DNA of 64,000 nt from DATARH01 sp963734125 (GTDB lineage: Bacteria > Pseudomonadota > Alphaproteobacteria > ATCC43930 > CGMCC-115725): positions 53,641 to 117,640 of the forward strand of contig CAVTGB010000083.1 in NCBI GenBank assembly GCA_963734125.1, in the 5' to 3' direction. Positions within the stretch are counted from its first letter, which is position 1. Every line of letters begins with the position of its first letter. This document shows, piece by piece, positions 57,309 through 64,000 of the stretch. The translations under genes were made by a program, and so were the position numbers. Below the pieces are notes generated by a model. That model was not told the origin of the DNA. It did not search any database and saw only the letters and a list, made by a program, of their open reading frames with translations.

Positions 57309-58661
57309 TTGACAGCGAAGAAGCAGGCCTACTCATCTGGAGTGGGATCCGTCTCTAACTTTGTGAGGCTCTTCGCCGGGGTGGGGGCTGTTGGGTTCCT
57401 CACCCACGTGGCCGAATACTCCTCCTTCATCATCGTCCTTGTCTTTCTCTCGGATAAGCTCACGGTCACTTTCCAACTGGGGACGGTCGGGTATGCCTTC
57501 GTGGGCAGCATCTCGGGCATCTACCTCGTCACGTCGGGAATTATATCCGTCCCCATGGGTCACTTGTGCGACAAGTACGGGCGACGGAATTTCACAATCT
57601 TCGGGTGTGTGCTCGGCGCCCTATCGCTCGGCTCGCTCATCGTCGCGAACCGCTTCAACAGCCTGCCCGAGTTCCTCGCCGCCATGGCGGTGTCTCTTTG
57701 CGCGCTCGGGGTCGCCCATGGGACCTACACCGCGAGCACGCTGTCATACAGCGGGGACCTCGCGGAAAGATACGAGACGATGGGCAAGGCGTATGGCCTG
57801 GTCGACGGGGTCGAGTTTGCTGGCTTCGCCTTTGGGCCCGCGCTAGGCACGGCGATTGCAGTCCTCTACAACAGGATAGCCGTGTTTCAAGTCGCCCTTT
57901 ACCTGATGCTTGCCGGCGCGGTGATTGCGTTCTTCCTCATGCCCGAGATCAAAGACGCCTCGGAACGGGGGACCGCAGCGCACGCCCTCGCGTCAGCGGT
58001 CAACGTAGAGTCGCACCCGCTCGGCCTTGACGACCTTCATGAGGATGAGCACAGCCACAGCGCGTCTTGGGCGGACTATCTCAGCGCGTTCAGGACGCCG
58101 ATAGTCAGCGTAGCGCTGCTGACCACGATAGACGGGGCGATTGGGTTCGCGGGATTCTTTCAGTTCGTCCCACTCTACGCCGTCACGCTGCGCGGAGCGA
58201 TTCCAGCTTTCGGAGTGCTTTACGGCTACTTTCCCTCGATAATGGCCATCACCACTGTCACGGTCATGATCCCCCTGGGGCACCGGCTGGATAAAGGAAA
58301 AAGGCGCATGCCTTACCTGGTCACGGGGCTGGTAGGAAGCTCGATATCCATCGGAGCCGTGTTCTTCTACTCCACGCTTCCGGTCTTCATCGTCGCCTCT
58401 TTCGTCCACGGCATCTTCATCGCGATGATCCGCATCAGCCAACTGCTGATTCTCGGAGAGGCGAGCCATACGTCCAACCGCGCTGCAATCATGGGGACCA
58501 ACCACGCCATGGAGCACGCTGGTTATGGCATAGCCGCAATCTCAATCGGCATTTTGGTGGGGTTCTTCGGATTCATAAGCGCCTTCCGTGCCCTCTCCAT
58601 CTGTCTGTTCTTCGCGGGAATAGCCTTCCTCGCGTACGCATTGAAGAAGAAAGTCAGATAG
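57309..58661 (+). CDS. MFS transporter (archaeal-like)
   Basis: A 450-residue major facilitator protein with about 12 helices. The loop after helix 2 has GHLCDKYGRRNFTIFG, the classical D-x-x-GRR motif, and the second half has GHRLDKGKRRMPYLVTG in the equivalent place. The central loop (about residues 205-250) is long and histidine-rich (DLHEDEHSHSASW), which might bind metal. TTG start; a GGAGGTC sequence lies 34 bases upstream and a TTTAATACA box near 57,221, so the exact start is uncertain. Substrate unknown. Confidence 0.8.
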   Translation: MTAKKQAYSSGVGSVSNFVRLFAGVGAVGFLTHVAEYSSFIIVLVFLSDKLTVTFQLGTVGYAFVGSISGIYLVTSGIISVPMGHLCDKYGRRNFTIFGCVLGALSLGSLIVANRFNSLPEFLAAMAVSLCALGVAHGTYTASTLSYSGDLAERYETMGKAYGLVDGVEFAGFAFGPALGTAIAVLYNRIAVFQVALYLMLAGAVIAFFLMPEIKDASERGTAAHALASAVNVESHPLGLDDLHEDEHSHSASWADYLSAFRTPIVSVALLTTIDGAIGFAGFFQFVPLYAVTLRGAIPAFGVLYGYFPSIMAITTVTVMIPLGHRLDKGKRRMPYLVTGLVGSSISIGAVFFYSTLPVFIVASFVHGIFIAMIRISQLLILGEASHTSNRAAIMGTNHAMEHAGYGIAAISIGILVGFFGFISAFRALSICLFFAGIAFLAYALKKKVR

Positions 58662-58790
58662 GAACGGACCCCGAGAGGGGCCGCCGCTTCACACGGCAGC
58701 CGGACATCCGAGCACCTCCGGTGCTAGGATCCAGGGAAGCCTCATATTGGCCACGACCGTCCCGCCCGTTGCAGGAGGGAGTTGAGATAG

Positions 58791-59678
58791 TTGGGTAACA
58801 TCCTCTTCTTCTCGAAAAAGGAGCTGGCGATAATCGTCGCGGTGGGGCTCGTCACCGGGCTCATGGACGACAAAGTCGAGGCTGTGGAGTTTGCCCAGGT
58901 CGCCCGCACCCACGTCCTCGTCCTTCTCAACGACTATCTCGCCTTCAAGATCGGAGGCCCTGTGTTCGGGGACCTCCTCGAGACCTGGCTCGAGTACGGG
59001 GCGGTCGTCGCCGCCTGTCTGGTGAGGAAACCGGCCGCCGGGACGATAGCGCTGACGATCAACGGCATATGTCAGGTCTTCGTCAACGGCACTCACGACC
59101 CTCATCTCCTCTACGGGGTCCCCGGCCTCGGCGCGGACCTCGTTTTCGCTTCCTTCCGCTACAAGAGGTATGACCTTCCGACGGTCTGCCTAGCTGGAAT
59201 CGCGTGCTCGCTGTTCTGGTACCCGATAGTCTGGTTCACTCACGGCATCTATCTGTATCCGGTCTCGTTCATCGTATCGGACCTCGCCTTGCGCATACTC
59301 GGGAGCGCCTTCGGCGACGGACTCTTGGGAGGCGCCGTCGCGCTGTTGCTTCTCAGCCTCGTCGGTAGGAAGTGGGACGAGCCGCGAGACCCGCCGTTCG
59401 GAAGCGTAGGAGCTGGGATGAAAGACGCGAACTCCACGGGGCTCCTGATAGTCTCCTTCGGAGTTCTTCTGATAGCGGTGACCCACGCGTTCTCATCGGT
59501 ATCGAACTTCTTCGTCGGCATAGGTCCCAAGATCCAGCCCGGCATTCCGGGGCTGGAAGAATACAACCCAGGATACGTTATCGGGGTCTTGGCGATCTTT
59601 CTCGTCTTGACGTTCCTGGCGTTCTGGAGCCTCCGGTCGGAATATTCAGACGAGTCGGAAGCCGTCGTAGGCGGATAG
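58791..59678 (+). CDS. YkoE-like ECF transporter S component, membrane protein
   Basis: A 295-residue protein with about seven predicted helices. The stretch EYGAVVAACLVRKPAAGTIA, then NGICQVFVNGTHDPHLLYGV and GLGADLVFASFRYKRYD resembles YkoE-type substrate-binding components of energy-coupling-factor transporters, which take up thiamine precursors. The match is by pattern and not certain. The C-terminal ~90 residues (two more helices and SEYSDESEAV) are additional. TTG start after GGAGTTGAGATAG. No ECF ATPase or T component is next to it. Confidence 0.45.
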   Translation: MGNILFFSKKELAIIVAVGLVTGLMDDKVEAVEFAQVARTHVLVLLNDYLAFKIGGPVFGDLLETWLEYGAVVAACLVRKPAAGTIALTINGICQVFVNGTHDPHLLYGVPGLGADLVFASFRYKRYDLPTVCLAGIACSLFWYPIVWFTHGIYLYPVSFIVSDLALRILGSAFGDGLLGGAVALLLLSLVGRKWDEPRDPPFGSVGAGMKDANSTGLLIVSFGVLLIAVTHAFSSVSNFFVGIGPKIQPGIPGLEEYNPGYVIGVLAIFLVLTFLAFWSLRSEYSDESEAVVGG

Positions 59679-59781
59679 AGCGCGGGGAATCCTCCACGCG
59701 CAGACGAGGCGGACGCGCGACCAGAAGTCGCGCACGCCGAAGGCAGCCGTCGCTGCAGACCCCTTGTTATTCGGGAAAGAG

Positions 59782-59787
59782 ATAAAT
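59782..59787 (+). promoter_or_regulatory. TATA-like box of the cupredoxin-like gene
   Basis: ATAAAT centred about 27 bases before the TTG start at 59,812, the spacing of archaeal leaderless genes. Confidence 0.5.
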
Positions 59788-59811
59788 TCTCGAAAGCGGG
59801 GGTGCTTCTGT

Positions 59812-60576
59812 TTGAATCGGCCACGGCGGGGTGTCAGCGCGTCGATAGCTCTTGTCGTAGTCGTCGTGATCATCGCGGCCGCTTTCTACGTCGAGATACC
59901 CATCGTGTCTTCGTCCTCGACCACGTCGTCGCTCATGACTACGTCGAGCTCCACGAGCGCCACAGGAAGTTCCACCGCAGCGGGTTCGACGGGGTCGCTC
60001 ACCTTCAAGATCCCCCAGCCCCTCATAGTGGCCCCGGGCCAGGACGAGAGCGTCTCGGTCGCGTTCTCCGCGATAGGGAGCGTCTCGGGCAACTACACCC
60101 TCGGAGCCTCGGCGCTCCCGAGCGGCGTCACGGCCACGTTCCAGCCCACCTCCGTCAGCTTCCCCTCCGGGCTTTCCAGCTCGGTCACGATGACCCTTAG
60201 CGCCGCCAGCGGGGCGGCGGCGGTGAACTCCTCGGTCAACGTGCAAGCGACGGCCGGGTCGAGCGTTTTCACCCAGCCCTTCCCAATCATGAGCGTCCAG
60301 GCGCTCGTCTTGATCCAGGGTAGCGCGTTCAAACCGAACTCGCTCTCCGTAGCGGCGGGAACCAAGGTGTACTGGCTCGACCTGGACACCACTGGAGGTG
60401 AGGTCGGGGTCAACGGCGGACACGACGTCACGGCACTGGACGGGTCCTTCTCGTCGGGCACAGGCAACCTCGTGCAGTACAGCATCTATGGTCACACGTT
60501 TACAACCGCGGGGACGGTCCCGTACAAGAGCGCCGCCCAGCCCTCGATTACCGGCCAAGTAGTAGTGACCGGTTAA
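59812..60576 (+). CDS. Membrane-anchored cupredoxin-like protein lacking copper ligands
   Basis: A 254-residue exported protein: one N-terminal helix (SIALVVVVVIIAAAF), a Ser/Thr-rich linker of about 35 residues, a beta domain with LIVAPGQDESVSVAFSA and ASALPSGVTATFQPTSVSF (bacterial Ig-like), and a C-terminal cupredoxin fold (FKPNSLSVAAGTKVYWLD; GHTFTTAGTVPYKSAAQ). The first histidine ligand is possibly present (GGHDV), but the usual C..H..M loop reads YKSAAQPSITG, so type-1 copper should not bind. TTG start with a TATA-like box 27 bases before it. Leaderless expression is inferred. Confidence 0.6.
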   Translation: MNRPRRGVSASIALVVVVVIIAAAFYVEIPIVSSSSTTSSLMTTSSSTSATGSSTAAGSTGSLTFKIPQPLIVAPGQDESVSVAFSAIGSVSGNYTLGASALPSGVTATFQPTSVSFPSGLSSSVTMTLSAASGAAAVNSSVNVQATAGSSVFTQPFPIMSVQALVLIQGSAFKPNSLSVAAGTKVYWLDLDTTGGEVGVNGGHDVTALDGSFSSGTGNLVQYSIYGHTFTTAGTVPYKSAAQPSITGQVVVTG

Positions 60577-60697
60577 TCACCGCTTCCGGTGCGCCTCTAG
60601 GTCGCCCCGGCGCTAGATGTTTGCCTGACCTCCGCTGCACGACTTACGGTGCCTCTCCCACTGCGCGGAAGAGTCGGACTATTGCGCTGGACTGGCC

Positions 60698-61477
60698 TTA
60701 TCGTTGCCTGCGTCTCGCTAAGAACGCCCAAGTTCCGGCGATCGTGCTCAGCGCCCACACGTTCAGCAGGACCACGCCCGGGAGGTAGATCACGCCCCAG
60801 AAGAAAGGCGCCTTGATGGACAGATAGACGAAGCTCGCCCCTGAAAGCAGGGTGACGACCGCGACTGCCCAGTACAGGGCTGGATTTCGCAGCAAGGACG
60901 CCGAAGACACGCCGAGCAATTCAGCCTGGACCTTTTTTAGGATTCTGCCGTGACAGCGGACGTGGCCGATTCGGGCAGTCCTCGTCCTGTCGCTGAAGAT
61001 GAAGACGACGTTCATCAGGCCCAGCAGGGTCCCGATGCAATAGATGAAGATCGACACCCCGATCGGGATTACGAGGGGGCCTATGATGTACGTGATCAAC
61101 GACGACCCCACCTGCGTCGCGAACGCGTATGTCCCCCCGATGTACCCGGCCGTGAACATGAGGCTGGTCTGCGTGTAGACCGGGACCTCGATGAGGACTA
61201 TGCTGGTGATGGCGAGGAACTTGTCGCAGGACTTGACGCCGGTTATCCTCCCTATCAGGTCAAGGAGGACCGCCCACCCCAGGGTTCCGAGGACGCCCAC
61301 GATGAGGAACACGAAGTACGCGATGAACATCCACGTCCCCGGCCAGACGGTCAGCTTCAGGGGGAAGGCCAGCTGGGGGATTATGACGGGCGTCGTGAAC
61401 GCGATCGCAGCGAAGACGTTGAATATCGTCAGGTAGACGAAATACCTGACGAGCTTGTCCAAGCTTATCGAGGCCAC
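60698..61477 (-). CDS. Multi-pass membrane protein, paralogue of 61,721 gene
   Basis: About 259 residues with six or more hydrophobic segments. The N-terminal ~160 residues (LVRYFVYLTIFNVFAAIAF; WPGTWMFIAYFVFLIVGVLG; GWAVLLDLIG) align by eye with the protein encoded divergently at 61,721. The C-terminal ~90 residues follow a basic loop (RTRTARIGHVRCHGRILKK) and contain two to three more helices. The GTG at 61,477 is preferred because a TATTTAA box on this strand lies 26 bases upstream. Family unknown to me; the pattern recalls small integral subunits of respiratory complexes but lacks haem-binding histidines. Confidence 0.55.
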   Translation of the reverse strand: MASISLDKLVRYFVYLTIFNVFAAIAFTTPVIIPQLAFPLKLTVWPGTWMFIAYFVFLIVGVLGTLGWAVLLDLIGRITGVKSCDKFLAITSIVLIEVPVYTQTSLMFTAGYIGGTYAFATQVGSSLITYIIGPLVIPIGVSIFIYCIGTLLGLMNVVFIFSDRTRTARIGHVRCHGRILKKVQAELLGVSSASLLRNPALYWAVAVVTLLSGASFVYLSIKAPFFWGVIYLPGVVLLNVWALSTIAGTWAFLARRRQR

Positions 61478-61499
61478 ATCTTTCGCCGAATGGCGGCCG

Positions 61500-61506
61500 T
61501 ATTTAA
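61500..61506 (-). promoter_or_regulatory. TATA-like box of the 60,698-61,477 gene
   Basis: TTAAATA on the minus strand, centred 26 bases before the GTG start at 61,477, the classical archaeal distance for a leaderless transcript. Confidence 0.55.
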
Positions 61507-61720
61507 CGGCATACTCGCTCTCATCGACACGAAGACGGCTTCGGAACTGACTTTGGCCGAAGCGCACTCTGCCGATCTGACACTTGGCATGGACTCGCGC
61601 GGTTGGGCCCGTCGCGCCCGAAGCGGGAGGTAATGCTTTAATAATTTGACGAAGGAAGCGTAGCTCCAAGCAATTGGAAAGAAGCTTTCCTTTGAGCGGT
61701 TTTGGACGGTGCGCTGAACG

Positions 61721-62308
61721 ATGAATCTGTTCTCTAAAACTACGAAGACAATGGACTTGGCCAAGAGGTTCTTGGCTCTCGGGACTTTCAACGTGGTCCT
61801 CTCGGTGGTCTTCACCGCGGTCGTCCTGGACCCGTTCCTCTGCGTCTCCGTCTCCCCCGGACAGTTCGGATGCCACGACAACATGGTCACGAGCTGGCCC
61901 GGAACGTGGCTCTTCATAGGATACTTCACGTGGCTGATAGTCGGCGTCCTAGGCTCCTTCGGATGGGCTGCGCTCTTTTATCTCGGCGACACGCTGCGGG
62001 GCAAGACGGAGATCAACGCCTTCTTCTCCAGGGTCCATGTCATAGCCTTCGAGGTCGGAGTCCTGGGCGCGACCGCCTGCATGGCGGCCGTCGGCTACGT
62101 CGGGGGAGGAGTGATAGCGACCGGAGGGGGCGCTGCCGTGGCTGCGGAGGCGATATCCGTTGACATCTTCCCGCCACTCTCGAACAACACGTCGTCGATT
62201 CTCAACGACATGCCGGTGATCATCGAGGCGGCCTTCATCGTCGTGGCGCTTCTCGGGATCTTCCTAGGAATTCTGAACTACGTCAGCGCAAAGTCTTCGA
62301 GTGCATAA
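61721..62308 (+). CDS. Four-helix membrane protein, paralogue of 60,698 gene
   Basis: A 195-residue protein with about four to five hydrophobic segments: FLALGTFNVVLSVVFTAVV, TWLFIGYFTWLIVGVLGSF, VGYVGGGVIATGGGAAVA and IIEAAFIVVALLGIFLGIL. The block SWPGTWLFIGYF...LIVGVLGSFGWA is shared with the divergent neighbour. ATG start; an A/T-rich box (TTTAATAATTT, 61,634-61,645) lies about 80 bases upstream, so this transcript would have a leader. No enzymatic motif found. Confidence 0.6.
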   Translation: MNLFSKTTKTMDLAKRFLALGTFNVVLSVVFTAVVLDPFLCVSVSPGQFGCHDNMVTSWPGTWLFIGYFTWLIVGVLGSFGWAALFYLGDTLRGKTEINAFFSRVHVIAFEVGVLGATACMAAVGYVGGGVIATGGGAAVAAEAISVDIFPPLSNNTSSILNDMPVIIEAAFIVVALLGIFLGILNYVSAKSSSA

Positions 62309-62385
62309 TCATGACCAGCCTGAGCCGCAGAGAGCCAAGGGTTAATATCGTCCCTGAAGCAATGCTATACAAGGACTGAGAGATA

Positions 62386-63174
62386 ATGACAAGCTTCACG
62401 CGCTCGATGCAGACCCCCCGGGGCCGTCTGGCGATATCGGCGCTGGCGGTCGCGGTCGTCGTCTTTGTGGCCATCGGAATCGCGGTCGAGCTGGTCTTCC
62501 TTCCAAAGGCCTCAACTTCGTCTACCCCGACTACCACCACGACGTCTGCAACTGATCTACAGCTGCTCAGGCTGCGCGACGCCATCGACCACGGTCAAGG
62601 CGGCCGTCACACAATGGGTCGCGGACTTCAACTGCTCGTGACGTGACGGGCGTCGGCAACTTCTACGCGCAAGACACGGTCGTAGTCTGGACGGGGACCG
62701 CGCCAGGCCTCACCGGGACCTACAACGGCGTCGGAAACGTCCGAATCCTCCTAGGCTCCTCTATCGGCAAGACGACCTCCCTGACCGCGAGCATAGCCAA
62801 CTACAACGAGAAGGACACGAACCCGTACAACGCGAACGTGACGTTTACGCTCAACCAGACCGGGAACAGCAGCGTCGTCGGGACGCTGAGCATCACGATA
62901 GACGCGAACCAGCAGTGGAACTACATCGGCGGGACAGTGGCAGATCGTCAAGGAGACCTGGAACTACGTGACGTTCAACGAGCAGTTCCCCGTCTCCGCG
63001 ACGACCTTCCCACAATGGACCGCCATGAAGGAAGGGCAGAATCCGAACTTGGTGTCTGAGAAGAGCTTCGAGTGGCACGCTGGGCCATACGTGGCCGCCT
63101 CGATCTACGCCTTCCTCTTCGGCGTGCTTGCGTTCGGCGTGATGAAGTACAGGCGAAGACCCGGCCCCAGCTAG
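62386..63174 (+). CDS. Membrane-anchored NTF2/SnoaL-like protein, frameshifted as read
   Basis: An N-terminal membrane helix (LAISALAVAVVVFVAIGIAV), a Thr/Ser-rich linker, a single NTF2/SnoaL-like domain (VTQWVADFNC, GVGNFYAQDTVVVWTG, TFTLNQTGNSSVVGTLSI, and QIVKETWNYVTFNEQF in another frame) and a C-terminal helix followed by a basic tail (MKYRRRPGPS). Three extra bases, near 62,571, 62,639 and 62,935, explain all frame changes; without them the protein has about 261 residues. Two anchors around an exported domain are unusual for this fold. Function unknown. Confidence 0.6.
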
Positions 63175-63335
63175 AGACCGGCCAAATTCGCAAATCCGAC
63201 AGACCGGGTCCTTCAGGCCGCCGACACGACCGTCGGAATGTGTGAGTAGTGCACGCTCAACTCGCAGGTGTCGCGCGCAGAAATGCGTGCCATTTTGCTC
63301 GCCTCCAAAACAAAACGGATTCGGCGCGGAAGAAA

Positions 63336-63342
63336 CTATATA
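63336..63342 (+). promoter_or_regulatory. TATA-like box of the propeller gene
   Basis: CTATATA centred about 31 bases before the ATG at 63,370, so transcription would start a few bases before that codon. This is the reason for choosing 63,370 and not the in-frame ATG at 63,343. Confidence 0.5.
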
Positions 63343-63369
63343 ATGTCGAAAAGTCACAACGACGAAGCG

Positions 63370-64000
63370 ATGGTTCGTTATCGCGCTTTCGCGGTATTGA
63401 TGCTCTCGCTATTGGTTGTATCAGGAGTCCTCGGAATATTCGCGTTCCCCAGGCCCGTAAACGCGCAGGCCTCGACCGACACGGGGGCTAACTGGGAGAA
63501 CATAAACTACAACCTGAACGGGACCAACGACTCTCCGCAGACCGCCATCGGTCCGAGCAACGTGGCAAATCTCGTGATGAACTGGACCGTCCCGATGCCG
63601 TCCACCGACCCCACCTGGGCGCAGGTCAACGGCGCCAACTGCTATCCCAATTGCGCGACTTGGAGCGTCGAGCCGGGAGCGGATTCTCCTCCTCTGATCG
63701 TGCAGGGAATCGTGTACTTTGTCACTAACCAAGGGCGTAGTCTATGCTCTGAACGCCGAGAACGGCGTCCAGGTGTGGTCCAAGGCGATCACCGCTAATT
63801 TCCAGACTGCATTGAAGAACGTGCCGCTGATCGAGACGCAGGTCGGCAACGGCAACCTCACACCTTGCGGCCAAACGTCCTGTGGTTACAACGACACGTT
63901 CTGGTGCAGCAGCACCGTGAATCCAGCAATCAACTGCGCTTCCCCAGTGCAGCACAAGCACGGGCTCAACTATCTGACGATAGACAACAAGGGCATCCCT
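63370..64000 (+). CDS. Secreted PQQ-type beta-propeller protein, 5' part, frameshifted as read
   Basis: The beginning of an exported protein that continues past the window. A signal peptide MVRYRAFAVLMLSLLVVSGV with a cleavage-like NAQA is followed by NWENINYNLNGTNDSPQT and ANLVMNWTVPMP, the start of a PQQ-dehydrogenase-like propeller (blade motif GIVYFVTNQG then VVYALNAENGVQVW). One extra G in GGGCGTAG near 63,736 shifts the frame. Several cysteines (NCYPNC, CGQTSC, FWCSS, NCAS) suggest disulfides outside the cell. Whether it binds PQQ cannot be judged from the part seen. Confidence 0.65.

Noticed and set aside
56506..64000. Horizontal transfer of archaeal genes into the bacterium
   Set aside because: The change cuts both flanking genes, the archaeal-type promoters are intact, there is no mobile element, and similar sequence is seen at the left edge. 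A chimeric assembly explains all this more simply.

Overview
The window holds two kinds of DNA. From about 300 to 56,500 it is G+C-rich alphaproteobacterial chromosome, probably Rhodospirillales-like: CckA, SciP/DUF1153, the DksA type, DgcN/DgcA and the general gene style all point there. The first ~300 bases and everything after ~56,510 look archaeal instead: lower G+C, TATA-like boxes about 26 bases before several starts, GTG/TTG starts without bacterial leaders, a truncated ABC-3 metal permease, cupredoxin-like and PQQ-propeller-like secreted proteins. Both borders cut through genes, so the simplest reading is a chimeric assembly (bacterial contig joined to archaeal contig sequence), not transfer.

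Bacterial layout. 0.5-16 kb: housekeeping and small metabolic genes (MAPEG protein, nudC, rfbC-rfbD, monomeric isocitrate dehydrogenase with the decayed 5' end of a dimeric icd beside it, LOG protein, an alkA-like glycosylase overlapping dgcA-dgcN, lipoprotein, SDR, MFS exporter, tRNA-Ala(CGC), yggT-yggU, a VbhA/Fic toxin-antitoxin pair, argG). 15.8-16.2 kb: a decayed tyrosine recombinase.

16,236-37,559: a 21.3-kb integrative element bounded by a perfect 45-bp direct repeat that is the 3' part of tRNA-Gln(CTG); the whole tRNA is rebuilt at the right end (37,517-37,590). The left half is a satellite-like integration and replication module (integrase, RusA-like protein, HicAB, AlpA-like regulator, Toprim/zinc primase-like protein, DUF3987 ATPase, DUF5681 protein), with no capsid or tail genes. 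The right half is a probable anti-invader cassette: DUF499 AAA ATPase, a small unknown protein, a DUF1156 adenine-specific DNA methylase, and a PLD-SNF2 helicase (the last two overlap by 4 bp), followed by a trypsin-like protease with a small partner. It resembles the core of BREX type 3 and of DISARM-like systems but has no PglZ, BrxL or DUF1998 gene within the window's element.

37.6-47.1 kb: sciP, dksA, cckA, a large zinc-ribbon/adenylate-cyclase/AAA/TPR regulator, a small unknown gene and a DyP-type peroxidase. 47.2-56.1 kb: lactonase, LLM monooxygenase, SDR, UspA, TIGR02186-TSUP pair, trpS, murJ and dapB. Almost every gene here, including essential ones, is broken by single-base insertions; subtracting them restores family-typical lengths, so these are best read as sequence errors. 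The same kind of insertion affects several genes in the island and the end of the archaeal part.

Archaeal-like part (56.5-64 kb): ABC-3 permease C-terminal part, MFS transporter, YkoE-like membrane protein, cupredoxin-like secreted protein lacking copper ligands, two divergent paralogous membrane proteins, a membrane-anchored NTF2-like protein and the start of a secreted beta-propeller protein.
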